Notes: generated from the letters alone by a model not told the origin. A DNA stretch of 64,000 nucleotides from Marivibrio halodurans (GCF_017963645.1 NZ_JAGMWN010000005.1:1-64000); one strand, 5' to 3'; positions 9,493-18,036 are shown, counted from the stretch's first letter. Made by a program: numbers and translations.

Positions 9493-10452
9493 CTAGCCCA
9501 CCCGATGGCCCGCGACGCGGTCGTCGGCGGTCTCGAAGACGCGGCCGCATCGCGCGATGAAATCGGCATGGTCGCCCAGGATCGGCAGCCAAGCGCGTGC
9601 CTGACGCCAGAACACCGGGTGGAACAACCAGAAGGGCCGCTCCGTGCGGTGCAGATACTTCCACGCCCGATAGGCCATGCGCTTCGCCGCATATTGCTTC
9701 AGCCGCCAGGGCGTATCCGGATAATCCCGCAGGAAATAGGCAAGCGAATGGGTCACGCGCTGAAGCTGACGCCCCTCGTTGTTGCTGAGCCGCCCGGCCA
9801 CCGCATCCGGCAGATAGGCGACCGGCGCATCCAGCCGGAGCAGCGGCCACCGCCGCGCGAGCCGCATGGTCAGGGCGTATTCCTGGCTGAAGACGATCCG
9901 TTCGTCGCACCCGCCGACCGCGACCAACGCCGCGCGCCGCGCCATGAACTGGGTCGGGTTGAAGAGGGAATTGGCCATCGCGCGCCGCAGGGCCCGGTCC
10001 ACCCGCCGCGCGGGCGGCGGCGACAGCGCCCCGTCGAGGTCGAGGGCCGCCCGGTCCGTGAACCGCTCCGCCCGGCCAAAGGCGAGGCAGGCCGCGCCAT
10101 CCGCCTCCAACGCCGCCATGAGTATCCGCGTCGCATCGGCGTGCAGCAGATCGTCGGCGTCCACGAACTTCACATAGGCCCGGTCCGCCAGCGCGATGCC
10201 GACATTCGTCGCGACGGCGGAGCCCGCATTCGCCTGCGTCTCGACCACCGTATCCGGCCAATCACGTGTCACGTCGCGCAGAATCGTCAGCGACTCGTCG
10301 GTGGAGCCGTCATCGACGAAGACATACTGCCGCGCGAAATCGCCCCGTTGGGCCGCGATGCGGGACAGCACATCCTCCAGCCACGGCGCCTTGTTATAGA
10401 CGGGCACGACGAAGCTGACGCCCGGCTTCTCCGTCGGCGCGCGCTCTACCAT
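9493..10452 (-). CDS. glycosyltransferase family 2
   Basis: 319-residue GT-A fold enzyme. The N-terminus GVSFVVPVYNKAPWLEDVL, the VFVDDGSTDES segment and the metal-binding VDADDLLH identify an inverting family 2 glycosyltransferase; donor and acceptor cannot be told. The C-terminal part has WRLKQYAAKRMAYRAWKYLH, basic and aromatic, but no clear transmembrane helix. The ATG at 10452 was chosen over one at 10470 because GGAG stands eight bases ahead of it. It overlaps the upstream DsbA-like gene by seven bases and is five bases from the asnB-like gene, so the two are probably a functional pair, perhaps in surface-polysaccharide or glycolipid decoration. Confidence 0.85.
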   Translation of the reverse strand: MVERAPTEKPGVSFVVPVYNKAPWLEDVLSRIAAQRGDFARQYVFVDDGSTDESLTILRDVTRDWPDTVVETQANAGSAVATNVGIALADRAYVKFVDADDLLHADATRILMAALEADGAACLAFGRAERFTDRAALDLDGALSPPPARRVDRALRRAMANSLFNPTQFMARRAALVAVGGCDERIVFSQEYALTMRLARRWPLLRLDAPVAYLPDAVAGRLSNNEGRQLQRVTHSLAYFLRDYPDTPWRLKQYAAKRMAYRAWKYLHRTERPFWLFHPVFWRQARAWLPILGDHADFIARCGRVFETADDRVAGHRVG

Positions 10453-11039
10453 CCGCCCGTCTCCAACCATCGCTCCAGCATCTCCAGTCGGTCGGCACCC
10501 CAGAAGGGTTCGCCGTCCACGATCATATAGGGCGCGCCGCAGACACCGGCCGCGATCGCGGCCTCCGTCTCATCGGCAAGGCGCCGCTTCACCTCCGGGT
10601 CGCGCAGCGCCGCCTCCGCCGCCGCGCGATCGAGCCCGAATTCCTCCGCGACATCCAGCGTCACCCTCGCCTCATGCAGGGTCCTACCCTCGGCGAAGGA
10701 TGCGCGAAAGAGGGCATGGCTCAATGCCGGACGTTTCTCCGCCCCCACCCAATAGGCCAGGCGCGCCGCATTGACCGACAGGAACGGAAAACGCCCGGGC
10801 CATACGAAGGGAATATCCATAAGCCGCGCCGTGCGCTCGATATCGCGCCGTGAATAATCCGACTTCAACGGAATTGTGGTGAGCGGCCCGGCCCCCGTCC
10901 GCTTGAAGACGATGCCGAGCAGGAACGGCCGCCAGTCGACCGCACGGCCGTGCCGCGCCGCGATCGCTTCGATCCGTTCGGAGGCGAGATAGGCGTACGG
11001 GCTTGAGAATTCATAATAGAAGGCGATGGGACCGGTCAT
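10446..11039 (-). CDS. DsbA-family protein, 2-hydroxychromene-2-carboxylate isomerase type
   Basis: 197 residues with a thioredoxin/GST-kappa fold. The N-terminus IAFYYEFSSPYAYLASERI has the F-x-SP-Y-x-Y-L motif of HCCA isomerases, where a Ser replaces the CxxC pair of disulfide oxidoreductases. Later segments MDIPFVWPGRFPFLS and GAPYMIVDGEPFWGADRLEM (cis-Pro loop) fit the same group. These enzymes use glutathione to isomerise aromatic or other ring-opening products, but many members are of unknown substrate. The ATG at 11039 was preferred to 11111 since the upstream extension is Arg-rich and outside the fold. It stands 40 bases after the halohydrin-dehalogenase-like gene and overlaps the glycosyltransferase gene. 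Confidence 0.85.
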   Translation of the reverse strand: MTGPIAFYYEFSSPYAYLASERIEAIAARHGRAVDWRPFLLGIVFKRTGAGPLTTIPLKSDYSRRDIERTARLMDIPFVWPGRFPFLSVNAARLAYWVGAEKRPALSHALFRASFAEGRTLHEARVTLDVAEEFGLDRAAAEAALRDPEVKRRLADETEAAIAAGVCGAPYMIVDGEPFWGADRLEMLERWLETGGW

Positions 11040-11079
11040 CGGGACACTCCGGGAAATCGCGGCGCGACGGTCGGGCGCT

Positions 11080-11829
11080 TCACGCCCACCCTCCGGCGAC
11101 CGGCAGGACATGGCCGCTGACGAAACCGCATTTGTCGGAGGCGAAGAAGGCGACGAGCTCCGCGACCTCCCGCGGCGCGCCTAATCGGCCGAGCGGTATG
11201 TTCTTCAGGATCTTCGCGCGCGCCGCCTCGTCGGCCAGCAATTCCTCCGGGAAATAGGTCGGGCTCTCCACGAAGTTCGGCGCGATCGCGTTGACCAGGA
11301 TGTTGTCGCGCGCAAGCTCACGGGCGAGGCTCTTGACCATCGCGTTCTGGGCACCGCGCGCGGTCGCGTACATGCCGTAATTCGGCAGGCCGACCAGCGG
11401 CGCCGCCGACGTGACGAACAGCAGACGCCCGCCCCCCGCCGCCCGCATCGCCGGCACGAGTTTCCCGGCCAGCGCGAAGGGGCGAACCACCAACGCCTCC
11501 AGCCCGTCGCGCATGTCGCCCGCCTCGGCCTCGGCGACCGGCGCGCGGATGGCGGGGAAACCGTCATTGCTGACCAGCACGTCGACGCGGCCCTCGAACC
11601 GCTCCAATGCCTCGGCGGCGAGCACGTCCGGCTCGGTCGAGGCGGCGGCGAGGAAGCTCGGATTCTCCGCCTCGAAGGCCGCGCGCTTTTCCGGATCGGC
11701 GAAGCCGGGATCGCTCGCCAGGACCCGCGCGCCCTCCGCCGCCAGGGTTTCGGCCACGGGCCGGCCGACGAATTCTTCCAGCCCCGTGACCACGATATTC
11801 CTGTTCGCGAGCGATACCATCCCCGTCAC
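11080..11829 (-). CDS. halohydrin dehalogenase-like SDR protein
   Basis: 249 residues of Rossmann/SDR fold, but not a normal dehydrogenase. The cofactor Gly motif is replaced by VVTGLEEFVG, which fits the halohydrin dehalogenase signature T-x4-F-x-G. The catalytic triad is S-x12-Y-x3-R: Ser in FVTSAAP, then Tyr and Arg in YATAR, with Arg in place of the SDR Lys. VDVLVSND, RPFAL and NFVESPTYFPEE also resemble the HheA/HheC group as I remember it. Such enzymes expel halide from vicinal halohydrins to give epoxides, or open epoxides with small anions. The GTG at 11829 overlaps the stop of the acyl-CoA dehydrogenase gene (GTGA); an ATG at 11820 is equally possible. It is embedded in the leucine cluster. 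Confidence 0.82.
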   Translation of the reverse strand: MTGMVSLANRNIVVTGLEEFVGRPVAETLAAEGARVLASDPGFADPEKRAAFEAENPSFLAAASTEPDVLAAEALERFEGRVDVLVSNDGFPAIRAPVAEAEAGDMRDGLEALVVRPFALAGKLVPAMRAAGGGRLLFVTSAAPLVGLPNYGMYATARGAQNAMVKSLARELARDNILVNAIAPNFVESPTYFPEELLADEAARAKILKNIPLGRLGAPREVAELVAFFASDKCGFVSGHVLPVAGGWA

Positions 11830-12962
11830 CCCGCCAGCATCTGGCGGGCGATCACGAGCTTTTGGATATCACTCGTCCCCTCATAAATCTTGCAGACGCG
11901 GACATCGCGATAGATCCGCTCGACCGGATAGTCGTTCACATAGCCGTAACCGCCCAGCGTCTGGATCGCGTCGGAGACCACCTCCTCCGCCATCTCGGAG
12001 GCATAGAGCTTCGCCATCGACGCTTCCCGCAGGCAGGGTTCGCCCGCGTCGCGCAGGCTCGCGGCATGCAGGACCATCTGGCGCGCGACCTCCACTTTCG
12101 TCGCCATCTCCGCCAGCCGGAAGCCGACGGCCTGATGCTCGGCGATCGGCCGGCCCATGCTGGTCCGTTCCCGGGCATAGTCGAGCGCGCAGTCGAGCGC
12201 CGCACGCGCCATGCCGATCGCCTGGGCGGCGATGCCGATGCGCCCGCCCTCCAGATTGGCGAGCGCGATGCGATAGCCCTGCCCTTCCTCGCCCAACAGC
12301 AGATCGGGCGTCAGCTCCAGATCCTCGAACACGATCTGGCAGGTATCGGAGGCTTTCTGGCCGAGCTTCCTCTCGACGCTCGCGACGTGATAGCCCTTGC
12401 TGCCGGTCGGCACGACGAAGGCGCTGATGCCCTTCTTCCCGGCCTCCGGGTCGGTAACGGCGAAGACGATCGCGACATCCGCGTTGGAGCCGGAGGTGAT
12501 GAACTGCTTCGTGCCGTCGAGGCGCCATTTATTGCCCTCGCGCACGGCGCGCGTACGGATGGCGGAGGCGTCTGAGCCCGCATGCGGCTCCGTCAGGCAG
12601 AAGCAGCCTAGCATCTCCCCCTTCGCCAAGGGGCGCAGGAACCGCTCCTTCTGCTCGTCCGTGCCGAAGGTCAGGACCGGCATGCAGGCGACGGAGTTGT
12701 GGACGGCCATTATGGTGGAGGTGCTGCCGTCGCCGGCCGCGATTTCCTCCAGCGCCAGCGCGGTGGAAACATAGTCGGCCCCCGCGCCGTCCCATTCCGG
12801 CGGCACCAGCATGCCCATCAGGCCAAGAGGGCCCATCGCCGCCAACGCTTCCTTCGGAAAGCGGCTTTCCCGGTCCCAGCCGGCCGCATGGGGGGCGAGT
12901 TCGCGCGCCGCGAAATCCCGCGCCATATCGCGGATCATGGTTTGCTCTTCGCTCAGGATCAT
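11826..12962 (-). CDS. acyl-CoA dehydrogenase (short/branched-chain type)
   Basis: 378 residues, full length for the family. FAD-binding and substrate segments CFCLTEPHAGSDAS and TKQFITSGSNADV are present, and the C-terminal CKIYEGTSDIQK supplies the catalytic base Glu361 at the position used by short- and medium-chain enzymes. This differs from the isovaleryl-CoA dehydrogenase in the same cluster. It could oxidise isobutyryl-CoA or 2-methylbutyryl-CoA from valine and isoleucine, or a short straight-chain substrate; the sequence does not decide. Its 3' end overlaps the halohydrin-dehalogenase-like gene. Electrons would pass to ETF, whose genes are not in this window. Confidence 0.9.
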   Translation of the reverse strand: MILSEEQTMIRDMARDFAARELAPHAAGWDRESRFPKEALAAMGPLGLMGMLVPPEWDGAGADYVSTALALEEIAAGDGSTSTIMAVHNSVACMPVLTFGTDEQKERFLRPLAKGEMLGCFCLTEPHAGSDASAIRTRAVREGNKWRLDGTKQFITSGSNADVAIVFAVTDPEAGKKGISAFVVPTGSKGYHVASVERKLGQKASDTCQIVFEDLELTPDLLLGEEGQGYRIALANLEGGRIGIAAQAIGMARAALDCALDYARERTSMGRPIAEHQAVGFRLAEMATKVEVARQMVLHAASLRDAGEPCLREASMAKLYASEMAEEVVSDAIQTLGGYGYVNDYPVERIYRDVRVCKIYEGTSDIQKLVIARQMLAG

Positions 12963-13004
12963 CGCGCGCGCATCCTCTCCTCAACGCACTATGGACGGGA
13001 CGGA

Positions 13005-13667
13005 TCACCAGGGAAATTCCGACCCGTCGTAACTCAGGAATCGGCCCGTGTGCTCCATGGTGAAGCCGTCGAGCACGCGTTTCATGCCGGTAACGCTGGT
13101 GGCGACGTCGATGGCGGCCGCCTCGCCCCCCATGTCGGTGCGCACCCAGCCCGGATGGATCAGGCAGCAGGCGATGCCGAGCGGCCGGACATCATGCTTG
13201 AGGCAAGTGACCGCCATGTTGAGCGCGGCCTTGGAGGACCGGTAGGCATAGGCGCCGCTGGGGTCGCGGCCTATGGAGGCCATCATGGTGCTGGTGAAGG
13301 CCATGATGCGGCGATCCGACGCCGCCACGTTCCCGCTGAGCGCGGCCGCCAGCCGCACGGGCGCGAGGCAGTTCACATGCATCGCCTCCAGCCAGCGCGC
13401 ATAGCTCAATGTATCGAGCCCCTGGCCCTTATCCGGATAAATGCCGGCATTGTTCCAGAGCAGATCGACCGGCCTGTCACCCAGCGTCCGTTTCGCCGCC
13501 TCCACATCGTCGGGATCGGCGACATCCAGGGCCAGCGTCTCGCAATCCAGACCCGCCCCATCGGGATCGCGGCAGGCGGCGATGACATCCCAACCGTCCG
13601 CCATGTACTGCGTCACGATCTCCCGGCCGATACCGCGATTGGCGCCCGTCACGAGCACTGTGGGCAT
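13005..13667 (-). CDS. SDR family oxidoreductase
   Basis: 220 residues with the classical short-chain dehydrogenase motifs: TGANRGIGRE for NAD(P) binding near residue 7, NNAG near 72, active-site Ser in FTSTMM and Y-x3-K in YAYRSSKAAL near 146-150, then HPGWVRTDMGG. The HPGWVRTDMGG ending resembles the sniffer/C-factor-like group. The substrate is unknown. It lies 15 bases after the thiolase gene and 42 before the acyl-CoA dehydrogenase gene, so it belongs to the leucine operon and may act on a hydroxyacyl-CoA or an accessory intermediate. Confidence 0.85.
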   Translation of the reverse strand: MPTVLVTGANRGIGREIVTQYMADGWDVIAACRDPDGAGLDCETLALDVADPDDVEAAKRTLGDRPVDLLWNNAGIYPDKGQGLDTLSYARWLEAMHVNCLAPVRLAAALSGNVAASDRRIMAFTSTMMASIGRDPSGAYAYRSSKAALNMAVTCLKHDVRPLGIACCLIHPGWVRTDMGGEAAAIDVATSVTGMKRVLDGFTMEHTGRFLSYDGSEFPW

Positions 13668-13682
13668 GGGCTTCCTCTCTCC

Positions 13683-14906
13683 TCAACCGATGGTCTCGAT
13701 GGCGAGGGCCGTGGCCTCGCCCCCGCCGATACACAGCGAGGCCATCCCCCGCCGCGCGCCGGCGCGCTTCATGGCGTTCAACAGCGTCACCACGATCCGC
13801 GCGCCGGACGCGCCGATCGGATGACCCAAGGCGCAGGCCCCACCGTTCACATTGACGATATCGTGAGGCAGCGACAATTCCTTCATCGCCGCCATGGTGA
13901 CGACGGCGAAGGCCTCGTTCACCTCGTAAAGATCGACATCCCCCGCCTTCCAGCCGGCCCGCTCCAGCGCGCGTTTCATCGCGCCGACGGGCGCGGTGGT
14001 GAACCATTTGGGTTCCTGGGCGTTGGTCGCGTGCGCGCGGATCGCGGCCAGCGGGGTCAGCCCGCGCTTTTCCGCCTCGCTCATCCGCATCAGCACCAGC
14101 GCCGCGCCCCCGTCGGAGATCGAACTGGAATTGGCCGGCGTTACCGTGCCGTCCTTGCGGAAGGCGGGCTTCAACTGCGGAATCTTGTCGGGCCGCGCGC
14201 TCTTGGGCTGCTCGTCCTCGGCGACTTCCTGCTCTCCCTTGCGGGTCCTGAGCGTGACGGGCGTGATCTCGTCGGCGAAGGCACCGCTTTCCATCGCCTT
14301 GCGGGCGCGGTTCAGACTCTCGATCGCGAATCCGTCCTGCGCCTCGCGGCTGAACTGATAGTGCGCGGCGCAATCCTCCGCGAAGGTGCCCATCAACCGG
14401 CCCTTGTCGTAGGCATCCTCCAGCCCGTCGAGGAACATATGGTCGATCACCTCGCCATGGCCGAGGCGCAGACCCGCCCGCGCCTTGGGCAGGAGATAGG
14501 GGGCGTTGGTCATGCTCTCCATGCCGCCGGCCACCATGATCGCGTTCGTGTCCGCCTTGATCAGATCGTGCGCCAGCATCGCCGCCTTCATGCCGGAGCC
14601 GCACATCTTATTGATCGTCGTGCAGCCGACGCCGAGCGGCAGGCCCGCGCCGAGGCTCGCCTGCCGCGCGGGCGCCTGGCCCTGCCCCGCCGGCAGGACA
14701 TTGCCCATGATGACTTCCTGGACATCCTCGGGCGCCAGGCCGGCGCGCGCGACCGCCGCCCGGATCGCGGCCGCGCCAAGCTCCGCCGCGCTCGCGTCCT
14801 TCAGATCGCCCATAAGCCCGCCCATGGCGGTGCGCGCCGCGCCGACGATGACGATCGCGTCGTCCGGGCTGCCGGCATTGTCGCTGTGCTGGGTGTCGGT
14901 GCTCAT
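13683..14906 (-). CDS. acetyl-CoA C-acetyltransferase (thiolase)
   Basis: 407 residues. The nucleophilic Cys102 is in NKMCGSGMKA, the NEAF motif in YEVNEAFAVV, the base His in GHPIGASGAR and the second Cys in SLCIGGGEATA, so all four thiolase active-site blocks are present. In the liu cluster it would split acetoacetyl-CoA derived from acetoacetate, or act on 2-methylacetoacetyl-CoA from isoleucine. The first 15 residues are a polar leader upstream of the usual start. It begins 70 bases after the isovaleryl-CoA dehydrogenase gene. No acetoacetate CoA-transferase is in the cluster, so acetoacetate activation must be encoded elsewhere. Confidence 0.93.
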   Translation of the reverse strand: MSTDTQHSDNAGSPDDAIVIVGAARTAMGGLMGDLKDASAAELGAAAIRAAVARAGLAPEDVQEVIMGNVLPAGQGQAPARQASLGAGLPLGVGCTTINKMCGSGMKAAMLAHDLIKADTNAIMVAGGMESMTNAPYLLPKARAGLRLGHGEVIDHMFLDGLEDAYDKGRLMGTFAEDCAAHYQFSREAQDGFAIESLNRARKAMESGAFADEITPVTLRTRKGEQEVAEDEQPKSARPDKIPQLKPAFRKDGTVTPANSSSISDGGAALVLMRMSEAEKRGLTPLAAIRAHATNAQEPKWFTTAPVGAMKRALERAGWKAGDVDLYEVNEAFAVVTMAAMKELSLPHDIVNVNGGACALGHPIGASGARIVVTLLNAMKRAGARRGMASLCIGGGEATALAIETIG

Positions 14907-14976
14907 CCGTGCTTGTCCTTTCCCGCCGGCCCCGCCGGCCGTTTCCGCGCGTACTTTCCCATTCGGTGTGATCGGC

Positions 14977-16152
14977 TCAGGCGCTTTCCTGGAACAGTTC
15001 GCGGCCGATCAGCATGCGGCGGATCTCGCTCGTCCCAGCCCCGATCTCATAGAGCTTGGCGTCGCGCAGCAGGCGGCCCGTCGGATAATCATTGATATAG
15101 CCATTGCCGCCCAGCACCTGGATCGCCTCCAGCGCCATCCAGGTCGCCTTTTCCGCCGAATAGAGGATCGCGCCGGCCGCGTCCTTGCGCGTCGTCTCGC
15201 CCCGGTCGCAAGCCTTGCCGACGGTATAAACATAGGCCCGCGCGGCATTCATGATGGTGTACATGTCGGCGAGCTTTCCCTGCATCAGCTGAAACTCGCC
15301 GATCGGCTGGCCGAACTGCTTGCGCTCATGAACATAGGGCACAACCACATCCATGCAGGCCTGCATGATGCCGGTCGGCCCGCCGGAGAGCACCGCGCGT
15401 TCATAGTCGAGGCCGCTCATCAGCACATTGACGCCGCGCCCGACCGCGCCCAGCACGTTCTCCGCCGGGACCTCGCATTCCTCGAAGACCAATTCGCCGG
15501 TATGGCTGCCGCGCATGCCGAGCTTGTCGAGCTTTTGCGCGACGGAGAAGCCCTTCATCCCCTTCTCGATCAGGAAGGCGGTGATGCCCTTCGCCCCGGC
15601 CTCCGGGTCCGTCTTGGCATAGACGACGAGGGTATCCGCATCCGGCCCGTTGGTGATCCACATCTTGGAGCCGTTCAGGATGTAGCGATCGCCCTTCTTC
15701 TCGGCCTTCAGCTTCATGGAGACGACGTCGGACCCCGCGCCCGGCTCCGACATGGCGAGCGCGCCGATATGCTCGCCCGAAATCAGTTTGGGCAGATATT
15801 TGCGCTTCTGCTCCTCCGTGCCGTTGCGCCGGATCTGGTTGACGCAGAGGTTGGAGTGCGCGCCGTAGCTGAGCCCGACCGAGGCGGAAGCGCGGCTGAT
15901 CTCCTCCATCGCGACGATATGTTCGAGGTAGCCGAGCCCCGTTCCGCCATATTCCTCCTCGACCGTGAGGCCGAGCAGGCCGAGATCGCCCATCTTGCGC
16001 CAGAGATCCATCGGGAATTGGTCGCTGCTGTCGATCTCCGCCGCGCGCGGGGCGATCTCGTCGGCGGCGAACGCCGCGACGCTGTCGCGCAGCATGTCGG
16101 CGGTCTCGCCCAGGTCGAAATTGAGCGTCGGATACTGGTTGGAAATCGTCAT
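14977..16152 (-). CDS. liuA: isovaleryl-CoA dehydrogenase
   Basis: 391 residues. It oxidises isovaleryl-CoA to 3-methylcrotonyl-CoA with FAD. The key diagnostic is the position of the catalytic base: Glu251 in [17 protein letters not shown], as in known isovaleryl-CoA dehydrogenases, while the usual C-terminal position reads [12 protein letters not shown] and lacks the common base. Other family segments are [17 protein letters not shown] and [20 protein letters not shown]. The ATG at 16152, with GAGGAA ahead, begins [16 protein letters not shown] as in homologues; the longer frame is not needed. It is the first enzyme gene after liuR, 59 bases away. Confidence 0.95.
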   Translation of the reverse strand: MTISNQYPTLNFDLGETADMLRDSVAAFAADEIAPRAAEIDSSDQFPMDLWRKMGDLGLLGLTVEEEYGGTGLGYLEHIVAMEEISRASASVGLSYGAHSNLCVNQIRRNGTEEQKRKYLPKLISGEHIGALAMSEPGAGSDVVSMKLKAEKKGDRYILNGSKMWITNGPDADTLVVYAKTDPEAGAKGITAFLIEKGMKGFSVAQKLDKLGMRGSHTGELVFEECEVPAENVLGAVGRGVNVLMSGLDYERAVLSGGPTGIMQACMDVVVPYVHERKQFGQPIGEFQLMQGKLADMYTIMNAARAYVYTVGKACDRGETTRKDAAGAILYSAEKATWMALEAIQVLGGNGYINDYPTGRLLRDAKLYEIGAGTSEIRRMLIGRELFQESA

Positions 16153-16211
16153 GCGTTCCTCGCCTATTCCTCGCCATGTCGCGGCCCCGCGTCCGGGCCC
16201 GCCTTTATTGT

Positions 16212-16622
16212 CTATCGTCCATCCGTGCGGCCAAGCTCCCGCAGGCGGCGGCGGCAATTGCCCTCCACCTCCGCCAATTCGTCGAGCGTCAGCGCGATAT
16301 CGCGCCGCTTCTGTTCAAGCTCCGCGCGCCGTTCCGCGATCTTCTCCAGGAAATGGTCGAGCTGCCCGGCCTCGCCCGGCTCCCGGTCGTAGAGGTCGAT
16401 GATCTCGCGAATTTCGGCCAAGGTGAAGCCCAACCGCTTGCCCCGCAGGATCAGCTTGAGGCGCACCCGGTCGCGCGGGTGATAGAGACGGTGCTGTCCC
16501 TGACGCTCCGGCGCGATCATGCCCTCCGCCTCGTAGAAGCGGATGGCGCGCGTGGTCACGCCGAACTCCCGCGCGAGTTCCGCGATGGTCCAGGCCGCGC
16601 GCTCGGCCAGCAATTCGCTCAT
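16212..16622 (-). CDS. liuR: MerR-family regulator LiuR
   Basis: 136 residues. The N-terminal MerR helix-turn-helix reads [20 protein letters not shown], followed by the wing with [20 protein letters not shown] and a dimerising coiled coil (about 80-125, [20 protein letters not shown]). It lacks effector-binding Cys residues of metal sensors. LiuR proteins repress or control branched-chain amino acid degradation in proteobacteria, and this gene is first in the liu cluster. The ATG at 16622 has a GCGAGGAGG ribosome site; an upstream extension of 37 residues is Arg/Pro rich and rejected. The 215 bases to the operator at 16837 would form a long leader or hold a second promoter. Confidence 0.9.
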   Translation of the reverse strand: MSELLAERAAWTIAELAREFGVTTRAIRFYEAEGMIAPERQGQHRLYHPRDRVRLKLILRGKRLGFTLAEIREIIDLYDREPGEAGQLDHFLEKIAERRAELEQKRRDIALTLDELAEVEGNCRRRLRELGRTDGR

Positions 16623-16757
16623 CGGCGGCGTCCTCCTCGCAAGGTCTGGCGGCGGTCGGGAAGGGGGAGGAGCGAACGGACGGCGGATTCGGCCGTTCTT
16701 CCCGCTCGACTTCCCACGGCAACGCCCTCCCACAGCTTCAGCCCGCTAACTCCCCGT

Positions 16758-16809
16758 GCACGATTCCGTATCATTCGGGTGACGCACGATCCCGTATCAT
16801 TCGGATGGC
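16758..16809. repeat. two tandem copies of a 26-bp sequence in the liuR leader
   Basis: Copies at 16758-16783 and 16784-16809 agree at 23 of 26 positions (GCACGATYCCGTATCATTCG core). They lie between the LiuR operator and the liuR start. They could be a regulator-binding site or a local duplication. Confidence 0.7.
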
Positions 16810-16836
16810 GTCATTTTCACGAAGGCACGCTATTTA

Positions 16837-16852
16837 ACGTTTACGTAAACGT
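16837..16852. promoter_or_regulatory. probable LiuR operator and liu promoter
   Basis: A perfect 16-bp palindrome ACGTTTACGTAAACGT. On the minus strand it is bordered by TTGACG on its upstream side and TAAATA on its downstream side, so it overlaps a promoter reading toward liuR. Such ACGT-containing palindromes are the kind of site reported for LiuR. The regulator gene and the leucine genes lie directly downstream. Assignment to LiuR is inference from motif type and position. Confidence 0.75.
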
Positions 16853-17077
16853 CAATCATATGAAATCAGAAAGCGCATCACGTCGCGAAAGCCCCGACTT
16901 TTCGCGAATACCGAGGTCGAGCGAGGAAAACGCGTCCCGACACGCACGTAACCGGCCCCGCCGGGATAGCCTTCACGCACGACCACAGGCCGCACCGACC
17001 ATCACGGCCGGTTTCTGGTCTTTATCGATCGAGAATACCGTCAAATGGCTAATTCGGCACAGCGTGACACTGCAGAA
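16853..17077. other. AT-richer non-coding stretch upstream of the liu promoter
   Basis: No convincing gene. Together with 16623-16836 this makes a gene-free stretch of about 455 bases holding the liu control region. Base composition drops towards the orphan gene at 17078-17734. Confidence 0.4.
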
Positions 17078-17734
17078 TCACGGGAAAATCAGACTTCGTT
17101 TCCGATGAAAGAAACCCACATGCCCTCCCATCACCGACTGTCCCAACCGCACAACCGTGCCGCTTGGACCTGAACCAGCTCCAGTGGAACGCACGATGCA
17201 GTAGCAGCCGACTTGCCATAAATAGCCATCGAAAACGCACAGGAACTGATAGGTCGGGGTGCTGGTGGGCCAACTGGCTCCCTGTTCGGCAACACTCCAA
17301 TAGGTGCTGTCGCTCATCCGAAACACCCGGGTTTCCTGAGCGGTCAGGGCCGGCATGCCTTGACCATTCCTGTCATGATAGAAGACATAAGTACTGTTTT
17401 GATGCTGATACCTTACCTCCAGGGCGCAGCCGGTCATTTCCGTGGTGATGGCGATCGTCCCGGATGGCACGTTCGCGGGAACGGCGATGCTTGAAGCATT
17501 TCCCGCGTAAGGGAAAAAATAATCCGAACCACCTTGTGGCGCTGGCGTCATCCGCAACAGACAGGCGCCCGCGACATCGCCGGTCTCGGAAATCGAGCAG
17601 CTAGTGGATTGCCTGAAGGACGGTGTATCCAAGCAATAGGTGTAATTGCCCATGGCCGACGCGGGCGTCGCGCGCAACGCATTGAGGCGCGCACCCAAGG
17701 CCGGTCTCGATTGCCCGAAAAGGAAATTCAGCAA
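17078..17734 (-). CDS. orphan Cys-containing protein of unknown function
   Basis: 218 residues, not assigned to a family. It has no signal peptide or membrane helix. Cysteines are at 34, 46, 58, 103, 166, 177 and 179. A segment ITTEMTGCALEV followed 17 residues later by FYHDRNG gives Thr101-Gly-Cys103 and His120, a spacing like the Cys/His pair of CheD, CNF1 and BLF1 deamidases; this is only a pattern match. A TTG start at 17734 follows GGGAGGGGG by six to seven bases. The gene and its flanks are less GC-rich than neighbours and it stands alone, so horizontal acquisition is likely. Confidence 0.6.
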   Translation of the reverse strand: MLNFLFGQSRPALGARLNALRATPASAMGNYTYCLDTPSFRQSTSCSISETGDVAGACLLRMTPAPQGGSDYFFPYAGNASSIAVPANVPSGTIAITTEMTGCALEVRYQHQNSTYVFYHDRNGQGMPALTAQETRVFRMSDSTYWSVAEQGASWPTSTPTYQFLCVFDGYLWQVGCYCIVRSTGAGSGPSGTVVRLGQSVMGGHVGFFHRKRSLIFP

Positions 17735-18036
17735 GGCCGTCCCCCTCCCGTGCCCTTTCGGGAATCAAACCACGATTCCTTGAGGAGGCTCGCACAAAAA
17801 TGCGCCAATCACCCGCCATGAGAAATCCGGCCGATCCATGCCGCGCGATAGAAACCGAGCGGCAGGAACAAACCGTCGGCAGGATGCCGATTGAGCGTCC
17901 GTGATTAGGGGAATGTCCGGCATCCCCGCCCCCACCCTGTTGTCGCCCGTCCTGGTGTCGGCCACCCTGTTGCCGGTTCCGCCGGGCTGGGGCACTCTTC
18001 CTCCGTCCGCGCCGTATCGAGCGAAGAGAGCCCGCG
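17735..18036. other. intergenic region between divergent genes
   Basis: About 300 bases between the leftward orphan gene and the rightward DUF6614-like gene. It should hold both promoters. Around 17930-17975 three imperfect 15-base units (CACCCTGTTGTCGCC-like) follow one another. No gene seen. Confidence 0.35.

Noticed and set aside
9488-10261. Upstream extension of the asnB frame
   Set aside because: Overlaps the glycosyltransferase gene out of frame; amidotransferases must begin at the Cys after Met, which is at 9487.
12699-15095. 798-codon plus-strand frame opposite the acyl-CoA dehydrogenase, SDR and thiolase genes
   Set aside because: Spans three well-supported genes on the other strand and their gaps; no protein motif.
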